The translations under genes were made by a program, and so were the position numbers. Below the pieces are notes generated by a model, which did no database searches, was not told where the DNA came from, and saw only the letters and a list, made by a program, of their open reading frames with translations. A DNA stretch of 64,000 nt, taken from assembly GCA_037903475.1 (NCBI GenBank), contig JBAJFG010000153.1, positions 384,501 through 448,500 of the forward strand, in the 5' to 3' direction. Positions 11,639 through 22,309 of the stretch are shown piece after piece. Source of the stretch: Ancylostoma caninum. Its lineage: Eukaryota > Nematoda > Chromadorea > Rhabditida > Ancylostomatidae. Within the stretch, counting starts at the first letter, position 1, and the number at the start of each line of letters is the position of its first letter.

Positions 11639-11836
11639 CAGGAAGCTCCAAATGTCCGTAGTCAAGAGGGCGTGGCCACGGCGCGGCTCCTTGGTCAGAC
11701 ACAGGCGCTCTCTATGCTGCCTCTGGCTTCTCTGACTCTGCAGCCAACCAGTGGCAGCATGCCGAGCGCCTGTGTCTCTGTCTAAAGCCGCGTCGTGGCC
11801 ACGTCCCTCTTGACTGCGGACATTTGGAGCTTCCTG
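11639..11836. mobile_element. Palindromic MITE with TA duplication (198 bp)
   Basis: Nearly the whole element is an inverted repeat of about 90 bp per arm beginning CAGGAAGCTCCAAATGTCCG. It is flanked by TA on each side (11637-11638 and 11837-11838). The arms contain GGGCGTGGCCACG and CAGACACAGGCGCTC blocks. A TA duplication and CAG terminus point to a Tc1/mariner-mobilised non-autonomous element. Confidence 0.8.
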
Positions 11837-12043
11837 TACATATTATTTACTGTTATATACAACACTGCATATAATATTATACCACATGTAATATAATAGT
11901 ATATGTATTGTTATGTGAGGTGTAGTAGGGTTATATAATACTGTTACAGTGTTCTCGTTAAACCTTCCGCTTCATCTGTAATTATATGCAGTAAGATTAT
12001 TTGTTTTTTACTATTGTACATACAGGGGACATCAATCACGATC

Positions 12044-12668
12044 AGTATTCCCGCGGAATTGCGCGCCGCACCGCCCACGCGGCGTGGCGGGCTGGCTGGG
12101 TGCTGCAGCTGGTGGATGTTGGCGGGATTTTCAGCTTTTCTCTAGTTTCTGCGACAATTTCACTCATTTGTGGGCCTTCTTGATAAATGTTTGAGATAAA
12201 GTGGCGCCGATTCAGTTCTAATATCTGAGTTTGAGGAAGATATCATCTTGCAGTTTGTTTCCTACGAAAAGGCTTTTTCTCATTGCTTGCTAGAAAGCTG
12301 TTGGATAGCGTAAATTGTGGTCTTCACTGTGGTGGATGACCAGTTTTCTCCTATTCACGATGATTTTTAGGTCAATCGTGTGAAGGCGTTGCATCGTGCG
12401 TTCTTTATCGAAGTCGCTGACGTCAGGTAGAAGTTCTTGCTGAAGCACCTGTGAAAGTTCAACTTAACCTAGGAAAATCCGAAGAAGAGTGCGATTGCCC
12501 ACAGCGAATGTCTATCTCAAACAGTTACCAAGAAGGCTCACAAATGAGTGAAATTGTCGCAGAAACTAAAGAAAAGCTGAAAATCCCGCCAACATCCACC
12601 AGCCGCAGCACCCAGCCAGCCCGCCGCGCCGCGTGAGTGGTGCGACGCGCCATTCCGCGCCATGTATA
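12044..12668. mobile_element. Long-TIR, GC-rich non-autonomous element
   Basis: Two arms of about 150-160 bp (around 12044-12205 and 12505-12668) are inverted copies. Shared blocks include GGCGGGCTGGCTGGGTGCTG, GATGTTGGCGGGATTTTCAG and TTCTGCGACAATTTCACTCA. The spacer of about 300 bp has no ORF of note. Outer ends are uncertain; the stretch TACAGGGGACATCAATCACG just outside the left arm resembles TACAGTGGACGTCAATGGTG at 30600, so a further outer terminus may exist. Confidence 0.7.
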
Positions 12669-12699
12669 GTGCATGCTTTTACACGTTACTTATCAGCTG

Positions 12700-15600
12700 A
12701 CGCGCATCTCGGGTAATATAAGGAGATAGGCGACGCCATCGTTAGTGAAGTTATGAAGGATTGGTCCCCAGCAATACAAAATGTATTTCGAAAATGACAA
12801 CACTACACTTCCACCAAAAATTTACCGAATTCACCATGCGATGCTCTCCATTTTCTTCAGGCAAGAAACAAGAACCTTTCTGAAAGAAGTTGGTGCTGTG
12901 TGAGTCAGAATAGGTTTTCAATTCGCCGCGGTTTTTGAGTTTTTTCTTCCTTCCCACAGAGGCCGGTAGCAGTCTGATGGTGCCAAGCCTATGCTACATG
13001 CTAGGGGTGAACAACACTTTGCAGGTTTTTTTTGTCGATTTTTCGCTGGAAATTCTCCCGCACGCGAAGGTGGACCTGGTCGTGGAGGATTTTTTGTAGT
13101 CGTTGTTTTGAAAGAATGGTAAGGGCGTGATTGGTGTGCATGGGCTAACTGTTGTGGAAAGACAGTTGCTGTACTCGGATAGTAGGAGTTCAGCTATTTT
13201 AATGGAACCAATCCTACCATATTTTACTATGAGGACATTATTATCTTCTGCACGTGAGTATCCAGATTTGAAGTCGAATTAGGTTGTTCATTTCCGCTTG
13301 GTTACTATTCTGTACGTGTTTCCGAAGTTTCCGAAGTACGTGTTTCCGAGCGTTGTTAAACTCGTCTGGAAAATTGCTATTCCTGGTATGGTACAGGAAA
13401 CTTTAATTGATGGTGGGTTTCTTACCCATTTCACGATTTTTGCTGGTGGTAGTCCTCGATTTTTATTACAAATCGAGTGTTGAAGATTAATAAATTATTT
13501 ATGTAAAGATAAACGTTCTACCAGTTGCTCTTCCAGACATTGGAAGCATCACTGATACTACCCAGGGTGAGCGTGTTGACTCCCATGGTGACGGTGTAGA
13601 TCTATGAGGTGACAACACATTTACCCTTGGTAATCCCGATGAAGCATGCGGCTCCAGGCTTTTCAGGCGCTATTGATGGTTGATTACAAGTTTCAAATAA
13701 CAAGTTAATTCAAATCAAGAATGTAACGGGAATTTCTTTACGTCATGGAAATGTTCTAAAAAAGATTCAAAGTTTTCTTCACGTTTCGTGAGGTGATACT
13801 GTGGAATTTGCGAACTCATGTTGGGATCTCCATATCCAGTAGGTACTCGATTGCTTCAGCCTAATTTCGGAATGTAAAGTGCAAAACACAAATATGGATG
13901 AATCCATGGTGATAAAATTTAATATGTGCCCTCCCATAATCCTTTGACCTCGATAATTTGACAAAGCCTAGTGGGTAGTGGGCATTGGAAAGCATGGAAA
14001 ATTTCCACATTTCAAATCAATAGCAATTTTGAAAATGAGGTGATAGCTGGTTTGATAGCTGATTTTTGGGTTTGCAAGCATTATGAGAAACGTTATGACC
14101 TTCCAGATACTCCCTCCCAGAATCGGCAAAGAATTAGCAGATTGTTCCCTCAGATTTGTTGCAAGTTGTGACAGGTGGTGGAATAACAGCGAGATGAGTC
14201 TGTTTTTGTTGGGTAAACTTATCCGTTTTGCATGGTTGGAAGCTCGGGATCAAAAGTTCAACTCCATAACTTTTCAACAACCAAACGAATCCTCCCAGAT
14301 TGCTTGAATTGCCTTCGGTGGGTAATTCCCACCCCTCCGCCGCTACATAGATATTCTCTATTCAAGCGTTGTTCAGTTTTTCCGATGGAAATTCCGGAAT
14401 TGACAGATTAGGATGCATCGATGATGCAGATATTATATTATTATAGTGTCACTCTACGCACCCATGTGTAAAGCAATCAGACGGGGAAAGATCGGCTCGG
14501 ATTGTAAAAGAAAAAGCATAACACTGCTATATAGTGTCAGAGATAATGGAGCAAATGGTTTTTGTCAGGAACAAAAAAGGCTACGAACAAATAAAAAAGG
14601 GTAGAAGGGTGGAAGAATTTGTCATAATGGGACTGGCGCTTTTTTGTGAGGGTTTTCAGCACAGTGTCAAGAAAAAAAGCAACACTATCAAAGGAAGTAG
14701 ACCACCCAGGCAATTTTTATTGCACTGTGGATTGATAAAGAACTTTTTTGGATTTTTGATTTTTTTTACTGTGGCTGAGGTCGTCATCTGTAGGTTTTAT
14801 GGACTAAAGGGCAACACTGCAGAAACCTGAGCTGTTCGACGAAGCAGCCTCAGGAAACCTTACCTTAGGGACACGCGAATGCTAAATGTTCCCCTCAGGA
14901 GTAATTCTTGTCCCTGTAATGGAGTGTCAGGCCTTTTTTGGCCCCCAAGCAATCCACAGTTTCGCTTGATGGCACTGGGACTAAGCCTGTGAACATCTGT
15001 TTGTCAAACTGCAGCATGAAGGCATTTAGTTTTAAGCAAGGCACTGTATCATGCTCAGCATGTAAGACGTCATTTTTTTGCCCACGGGGCTTCTGCTTGG
15101 CGTGCTTTTAAGCTTTCGCCATGTTTCTTTCCAGAATGAAGTATGGGCAATGATTAGAAATCCGAAATCAGAGAGCTTCGTTGCCAGTGAGGAGATTCAT
15201 CTTTGTGGGTCTGGAAAAATTCCCACTGAACTATGTATCAAAGGGGGAATTCTTCGCAGAGGAGTTCGATTTTGACCTTATCGTAGATTTGCGAACATAA
15301 ACCCTAGCTGTCGACCTCTTGAAATTTAATATTTCCAAGTTATCATGGAAATCTCTCCCAGAATCTCGTATAGTCGTTCTTGAAGCCGTTGCAAATCCTC
15401 TGGAAAGTATAGAGAGTATACTTTTTGAGATAACCCCGGAATCGAACAAGAAATGAAGATGCATCAATTCGAGCATCCAATTTCCTGAACAAAAACACAA
15501 ACCGCCTCCAAGGGTCATGTAATTGACAGGATAGTTTCACAGGCGTTTATAAAACATTAGCTGTACTCATTTCTTTCTGAATTTCTATCCCTCATAACGT

Positions 15601-16270
15601 CGCTATTCTACTTTGTTTATTTTTTCACACTATTAAATGCATGGCCGACCGGCACAATTGTAGCATCAGTGAGTTTTTTCCTGTCCCAGATAGGCCCGAA
15701 TGCGACTTGTTCCTAGAGCTGAAATGGTGCAGACAGAGAAATTAGGATATCTCTTCCACTGTGGAAGGATTTCCGATATTTACGTATGTGTTGCCAGGCT
15801 CGAAGTGGCTGGCGTTCACCCACGGTGATGATGTGATGGGTGATCCATCATACATGAGCTAGTCCAAAGGTGATAATTGAGTGATCGAGAGAAGAACTCG
15901 AGGAACAAAAGTCGTGTGGGTTTCACTTCCGACATGCTCAATCACTCCTCGCCCACGTTGAGGTCGATTTATTTTAGAAGATGTCTTCCAGAAACATTTT
16001 CTTATGTTCGTTTTAGAATGAATTACTCACCTTTTAAAACTTTCTTCACTTCAAGGCAACATTCTATTTTTATTTTCTATTTTTTTCTACTAGTTGCTTG
16101 ATGTTAAAACTGGCTTGTCAAGAGGATTGGCATGTAGGCTTGGAACTCAATATATTAGACATCTCTTATCTCATCTTGGTTATTTTAGAAGATCATTTTG
16201 ATACACGCCATAATCATTCCCATACACAAACTTCCTTGAAAAAACGAAAACGATCTTGTAATTGGCTTAA
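12700..16270. other. Gene-poor stretch with one short repeat
   Basis: Apart from the family-C mini-element at 13557-13635 and a small tandem duplication of GTACGTGTTTCCGA near 13313-13348, nothing is supported. A possible minus-strand exon begins after the acceptor at about 15404 (ACTTTCCAG on the minus strand), but all three frames are partly open, so no frame can be chosen. Confidence 0.4.
13557..13635. repeat. Dispersed repeat family C, mini copy
   Basis: Inverted ends ACTACCCAGGGTGAGCGTGT and, inverted, GATTACCAAGGGTAAATGTG around a 30-bp core. Same terminal design as 19468-19549. Confidence 0.55.
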
Positions 16271-16279
16271 TAAAAGAAA

Positions 16280-16700
16280 ATTTCACGCGCAGGTGTCGTG
16301 CAAAATGGTTGTCAGATTCGCGCAAACGCGCTTCCCCCGAACAAAAATCGCGAAAAATCAATACAATCAATAAATCAACACACGCCTTCCGCCGCGACTG
16401 CGGCACAATCAGCGAAAAATCAGTGAAATCAATAAATCAATAACGACAACGTGCAAAGTGGGCGTCAGATTCGTGATCAGCGTGGTGAGCAACCCTTGTG
16501 GGTACGGTTCCGCCACGACTGCAGAACAACTTGCGGAAAATCAATAAAATCAATGAATCAATAATCATGCGGTGCAAAGTGGCCTTCAGATTCGTGACTA
16601 CCGTGGTGGATTACCCCAGTATGCTCATTTCGATTCGGATTGGAGGTAAACTGAAGAAAATCGATAAAATCGATCGATAAATCAATATCCGGATCGATAC
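16280..16700. repeat. Degenerate tandem repeat (about 120-bp unit)
   Basis: Units starting CTTCCGCCGCGACTGCGGCA at about 16384 and GTTCCGCCACGACTGCAGAA at about 16506 share AAATCAATAAATCAATAA, GTGCAAAGTGG and TCAGATTCGTGA modules about 122 bp apart. Weaker copies lie on either side. The last unit leads into repeat family D. Confidence 0.6.
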
Positions 16701-16895
16701 TATTCCGTGAACAGTGTCCTAGGTCTTCTCCTCTATTCGGACGGTGTTTGTTCCATGTTTCCAAGGCTCCTTCTTCACCACCTTGCTCACAGGTGTTCTT
16801 CTATCGTTTGAATTTGCCGCCCACGCGCGCCATCCAGACTTTTGAAAAAAGTGTCGTAAGCGTTTCTATGTTTTATATATAGATTAGGCATAGAA
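16620..16895. repeat. Dispersed repeat family D, copy 1
   Basis: Shares long blocks with 40740-41015: ATAAATC near GATATCCGGATCGATAC, GAACAGTGTCCTAGG, CTTCTTCACCACCTTGCT, CCTATCGTTTGAATTT and AAGTGTCGTAAGCGTTTC. Both copies end near TTATATATAGA. No ORF was found, and no terminal inverted repeat or poly-A tail identifies the class. Confidence 0.7.
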
Positions 16896-17156
16896 AAGCG
16901 ACAAAACTGCCTCATTAAAAAGTAAAAATAAAAAGAATTGTGTCAATAAACCTTTCAAACAAGATTTAGGAAGAAAGAGTTGTGGGGGTAGTGTCTAGGC
17001 CACCGCATGTGTGTGGAACATCCTGCTGCTGAAGAAAAAGACATGGCCTCAAAAGACGCCAGTGTGTTCGAACGTCGGTTCGGATTTTAACCGAAAAGAA
17101 CTTTGACAGCTTCACCAAAATCAGTTCTTGCTATACTCTTAATATGTAGAGTAGTG

Positions 17157-17615
17157 TAGTAGCGGACGCAGGAGAGGTAGCAGGGAAGGGGTATCCCCTC
17201 GTCAGGCGGCGGACGCAGGGGGGGGGGCGCCCCCCCCCCCCGAGAATGGGTCGCCAAATTTTCGAAATTACTTTACAATACAAATAAAAATCTTGTGTTA
17301 GTTTATTTTTAATTGTTTATTTTTATTATTATTTTTAATATATTTTTTATTTATTGTTTATTATTATAATTAATATTATTATTAATTTTATTTTCCGTCT
17401 GGGTCCCCAAAACGGCGGAGACCCCACTTTTCTTCCCACGCCCCCCCTCCCGCCCACTTTCTGCGTCCGCCACTGCCCCTCGTGTATGCATTTTCCCAAA
17501 TTTTTGGAACTCCTTTGCACTATAGTTAATTTTATCTACAATCCAAGTCCCCAAAGTGGCGCGGAGCCTTTTCCCCGAGCCGCAACCTCCTTTCCTGTTT
17601 CTGCGTCCGCCTGTG
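17157..17615. mobile_element. Outer hAT-like MITE, interrupted by a second copy
   Basis: Ends TAGTAGCGGACGCAGGAG and, inverted, CACAGGCGGACGCAGAAAC match the CAGTGGCGGACGCAG terminus of the inner copy. Flanks GAGTAGTG and GTGTGCTG match at 5 of 8 positions, consistent with an old 8-bp duplication. The element is split at 17203-17475 by a related element. Confidence 0.6.
17203..17475. mobile_element. Inner hAT-like MITE (273 bp) with 8-bp duplication
   Basis: Ends CAGGCGGCGGACGCAG and, inverted, CAGTGGCGGACGCAG. It is flanked by identical CCCCTCGT octamers at 17195-17202 and 17476-17483, the 8-bp duplication typical of hAT elements. It contains a G-run/C-run palindrome at 17217-17241 and an AT-rich core. 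No ORF. Confidence 0.8.
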
Positions 17616-17634
17616 GTGTGCTGTGACTCCTACT

Positions 17635-17927
17635 CAGGAAACTTGAAAACCGTGTTTTGCATGACATTGAAAGATGCAAATCCTACGATTAAGACATACA
17701 ATCTTTTAATCAATAGTTCAATACCAGCAGGGATCAAATCCATGGAAAACCCATGCAAAGTCCATGCAAAACACATGCATATCCATGGGTGTGCATGGGT
17801 TTTGCACTAACTGTTGCTGGTATAGAATTATTGATTAAAAAAACCGTGTTCTGCATGAGGATGCATGTCTTAATGGTGGGATTTGCATCTTTCAGTCTCA
17901 TGCAAGGCACGGTTTTTAAGCTTCCTG
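17635..17927. mobile_element. 293-bp inverted-repeat MITE
   Basis: Arms of about 95-115 bp start CAGGAAACTTGAAAACCGTG (left) and, inverted, CAGGAAGCTTAAAAACCGTG. They share GAAAGATGCAAATCC and ATTAAGACAT and end near ATACCAGCA. The centre is CATGCAAAACACATGCATAT-type palindromic DNA. The right arm has an extra copy of an AACACGGTTTTT block. No target duplication could be fixed. Confidence 0.75.
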
Positions 17928-18284
17928 GTTAAGATGTTTTTCTTCGGTACTTTCAAGGTCCCCTCGTTTTTCTCGCCCTAATCCAACTGTGCACCCCATC
18001 CCGGCACCATAAAGTTACCAATGCCTTTTTGGACAAATTTGTTTTGCCCACAACACCCAAAGTCTTGTCTTCAGGATATACCTGGCTAATACGAACGCCA
18101 CACCAGCTTGTAAAATTCAGATGGTGTATTGAGTAGCTATGAATCTTCGAATATTCGAAAATTCTCGTTGTCCTTGGAAATGGTGTATTTTCACTGATGT
18201 CAGCCCCGTCCAGTCGTCCGTACATCCGTGCCGAGAGGTATCGGACAAGTTTCCACGAGATATGATTTCAAATGCATGCTGAAC

Positions 18285-18416
18285 TGGGTAATTGCGTGCG
18301 TTCGACGTGCGTGCGTTTTTGTGATGAAGAACAGGCCCACTCACAGCCTTTACGCAGCCTTGAAGCAGGCGAGACGCACGCACGTTCGGCTGCTGCGGAG
18401 CGCGCATATAAGGTAA
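18285..18416. repeat. MITE family A, diverged copy
   Basis: Contains GTGATGAAGAACAGGCCCA, GACGCACGCACGTTCG and GGGTAATTGCGTGCG modules shared with 11061-11301. The right terminus is degenerate (TATAAGGTAAACTG). Confidence 0.5.
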
Positions 18417-18419
18417 ACT

Positions 18420-19460
18420 GCTCCATTAATGTATTTAAGAGTGAGTAGAAACAGACTTCTAGAAGAATTCTGCACCATTATGGGGAGAAAGTATAGGTAT
18501 TGATCTGCCGACCCCTTCAGAAGCTCTGCTCATAGAAAAACTTCAATATTCACTGATCACAGGTGATCAAACAGCTTCTGTTTGTGTAAATCAGCTTAGC
18601 TGTGACCCTAACTTGGCACGAAGTCATTAAAAACTTGTCTAATCGAGGCGGTGCCTCGTACCATATCATTTTAAGCGCTTAGAGGCGCCAAAGAAGCCAT
18701 AAAGCGCACCCGTGATCCACACGACTCATCGTTTTTGTCGCCTTTTCCGTATAGTGACATCTTAATGGTCTTTTTAGTGGACATCAACTGCGCGCCATTA
18801 TGTGTGGCCAGAGCTAGATAGCCGACGAAGAAATTCTTTGATTCCTGGCGAACAGAGACGCTGGAGGGCTGCTACAGCCGTGAATAGTGGAATTTTTTTC
18901 GTGTAATTTCGAGTCATATCCAGAAAATGCAAAGTAATTGAATCAGAGGCATGGCTGCACCATTAACAGACGCTCCTATAATAAGATCCTATTCTTGTCA
19001 AACTCCGTTCCCCCTTACACGATTATTACGCAGCAGTTAGAGTATGGGTTGTAAAGAGTTTATCGAATCGAATAATAGCGAACAGTGGTTTGACTATTCG
19101 ATCATTCACACTAATAGTGTAGTGTTTGATACACAGCATCAAAGCGTAAATAGAACTGCAGGAAGAGACTGTAATTTAACCTACTACGTATTAGCCTCTA
19201 CATTGCTGCATACGTCCGAATATTCGAATGAATGCTTGATTCGGTCAACATTTAACACGAATATTTAAAGCAGTGGCTGGAACATTCTCCAATGAAGTCA
19301 TTTTTACTGTTTTTGCCCAGTTACCTAAAACCTGGCTCCATGATTACTCCATAGAATGATGTAAGGGTGCCTCAGATCCCGTCGGTTATTATGGGGATGG
19401 AAAAGGTTTGAAGTGCTGCAACATGGAAATTAACTGAATTAGAAGCGTGACCGTACCACA
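18420..19460. other. No gene recognised
   Basis: Featureless intergenic sequence; ORFs are short and lack splice signals. Confidence 0.5.
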
Positions 19461-19467
19461 TAATTGA

Positions 19468-19549
19468 GATTACCCAGGGTAAACGTGTTGAAGTACTTGT
19501 TAAAGATGGGTATATTCTTGCGTTGCTAACACATCTACCCTGGGTAATC
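19468..19549. repeat. Dispersed repeat family C, mini copy (82 bp)
   Basis: Near-perfect inverted ends GATTACCCAGGGTAAACGTG and, inverted, GATTACCCAGGGTAGATGTG around a 35-bp core. It is the clearest short form of this family. Confidence 0.65.
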
Positions 19550-20387
19550 ACATTTGCATGCGGCCTCACGTCGAATGGTACCTGACACCCAGCCGCATTG
19601 TTACCCATGCGTTTCGTTGGCCATGTCCAACTGCCACCCACTCCGTGCATGGGATTACTCGAGAGTAATAAATAAGCATAGCCAACTTGATGCATAGGTA
19701 AACATGTTCACATTCGCCAGGTAAAGGGGGTGATCTGGGAGGTTAACACGATTACCATGGGTAGGCTCAAAGATTCATCCAGGCCCAGCGTGACTTATAC
19801 TTCTGGAGAATCCTCTCATCACATGCAACAGCTTTGAACAAGCTGTTGCAACATTTGCGCCATAGATGTGGTGTCGAACAAGACCAAAAGACGAGCCGTC
19901 ATCTTCTCGTCAAATGGCTGTCAATCCAAGCCGTCAGTGTGGGTTCAGGGGCGTGGCCTTAGTGCATCCAGCAGATAGCTTGGAGAAGTGCAACGATACT
20001 TATGAGATTCACAAATGGAATACTTGATGGCAGTGAGTCCTTTAGTAGAATGTTGTTCCTTCAATGCATAGGAAATCGGTGGAAAATGTTTGAAACGTCT
20101 TGATGGCAGTCGTCTGCATCGTTATTGTTCTATAGTTACCCCTTAGGATGGTGAAAGGGTTCTGCAGAGTTAGCCGGTTATGGGAGGGGTTTGCACGCAA
20201 TGCAGACTGGCATTCCATATTCATCTTTTCACTGTAATTACCAGTTCAGCGCTGACTCGTTTCGGTTCATCTTGGAATAGCTGACCCTGTTGAAAACTTA
20301 CGTCGCGGATGCGAGATTACCCCCCCCCCCCCTAACATGTTATTGTGAACAAATGAACAAATTCTCCCTCTTTCTATATAGCGCTCA

Positions 20388-20555
20388 CCAACATGTTTAC
20401 CCATACGTATACCCGGCTGCTACCCATTGGTGTGACATGATCAATTACCGCGGTTACCCACAGGCAACTGGGTAAACGTGTGGGTAAATGTGTTGATTGC
20501 TGCCAGTTTAAGGGTAAATTTGGCTACGTTAATGTGTTTGACGTGGGTAACCTCC
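20388..20555. repeat. Dispersed repeat family C copy
   Basis: Contains ACCAACATGTTTACCCA, ACTGGGTAAACGTGTGGGTA and AAGGGTAAATTTGG in the same order and inverted relation as in 42310-42567. A related degenerate segment lies at about 19695-19765 and another at 23275-23440. Confidence 0.5.
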
Positions 20556-20669
20556 ATGACTGGCGACTGGCCTCCCAGTGAACTCCAGCATGATGTATCC
20601 GGGCCCTGGAAGGGTTGGAGCGTACGGGGTTTAGGTTGAGAGCTAGGTTGTCCCGGGTTGAACATATTA

Positions 20670-21960
20670 TACTCTCCGACTTTTGGGACCTTTGGTGCGC
20701 ATAGGTCCTTTCGTTTCCATAAAATATTCCTAATATTCGGAGAAAAAAAAGGACCTTTTCATAGCGGTGAGTGTCCCACAGGATTTTTCAACTAATAGTT
20801 CACATTACAGTGCACGGTGCACCTATTTATCACTGCGGAAAAATGAAAGGGTGGAGAGCCACGCCCCTTTTCCCTACACTTTGAGTGGCCGAATCTTCAA
20901 ATGCTGGCCTTGGATCTTTGCACATTACTGATGCTATTGATCGTTATAATTTTGAAACTTGAAATCCATGAAGAATCCTAGGAAAACTTCCCAAGAAAAC
21001 ACGCTCCCATAAAAAATGTCTGCCCAGAGACAGGCACCCTCTGCTCCTACCACTTTTTGCTGGCTGTAAAGGTCGTGGGAGCGAGTAGATTTTGTGGGAA
21101 TGTCGGTCTGCCCTTATACTGACTAGTTTTTTCCGCATTTCTGGCAAGAGACATGATGTCAAAGAGCAGAAATTCTTCCCGAAGAAAATATTTATTTCGG
21201 TTTTTTCACCTTAGTACCAGAACAACCTACACGACTATGTAAGCATTCCATCGAATATTGACTTATGTAAATCTCCGAACGCCTACTCCAACAAGAAATG
21301 TCCACATGAATTAAATCGTACGCATGGGATCCCTCGAACGTGGTCGTAGGTGTTTTTATGGCTGGACGCCATCTTATGAAATGGGTTTTTTTATCAGCGG
21401 CCGGCCGGCTGGCTGGCCGCGACATCACCTGTATTCCGGAACTTAACTAGAAATACTCGGACAATGAGTCAAAGCGGTGATATCAAGGGATTCGCGGCGA
21501 GGTTATGACGGCAAGCCTATGCGAAAGATTGTTGAAATAGCTGGGATTCCGTGGCTTGCAGATAAGAATTCTGGAGGAAACGTCACTTCTCATTAATGAG
21601 ACATCAGCAGATTCGAACGCGAAAAAATATGCCACGAAGGAGAAGTTACAATTTCGAATCCTTTAATATTTCAATGGAATTATGGAAAAACCTAACCTTT
21701 TGAGAAGTTTAGAGTAGATGGTGCGCTTCGCCTCAACTTAGCATTTTTTTACCGGACCTCTCGAGACTTGTTTGTAGAAAATTAGGGAATTTTAAGAACC
21801 AATGGGTAAAACTGTTGTTGAAACAGGTAAAAAAAGTTTTGAAAAAAGTCAGTAAAAACGTTTTTTTTTGTTTTTCAAATTTCCTTCGAATTTTTCTCGA
21901 CAAAAAATCCGCAGAACAACTTATTCTTCATTGAATGCTTTCCCTTCCTCTCCATGCATA
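20670..21960. other. No gene recognised
   Basis: Intergenic-like, with one inverted GGCCGGCCGGCTGGCTGGCC stretch near 21400 and poly-T runs near 21860. Confidence 0.5.
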
Positions 21961-21965
21961 TGCAG

Positions 21966-22303
21966 ATTCATTCATTCATTCATTCATTCATTCATTCATT
22001 CATTCATTCATTCATTCATTCATTCATTCATTCATTCATTCATTCATTCATCGCATTCATTCATTCATTCATTCATTCATTCATTCATTCATTCATTCAT
22101 TCATTCATTCATTCATTCACTCATTCATTCATTCATTCATTCATTCATTCGTTCATTGTATTCATTCATTCATTCATTCATTCATTCATTCATTCATTCA
22201 CTCATTCATTCATTCATTCATTCGTTCATTCATTCATTCATTCATTCATTCATTCATTCATTCATTTATTCATTCATTCATCGCATCCATTCATTCATTC
22301 GTT
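21966..22303. repeat. ATTC tetranucleotide microsatellite (about 340 bp)
   Basis: More than 80 near-continuous TTCA/ATTC units with sporadic substitutions (CGCA, CTCA, GTTC, TTTA). All three forward frames are open as (I/H/S/F) repeats, which is an artefact of the repeat and not a gene. Confidence 0.97.
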
Positions 22304-22309
22304 TACCTA

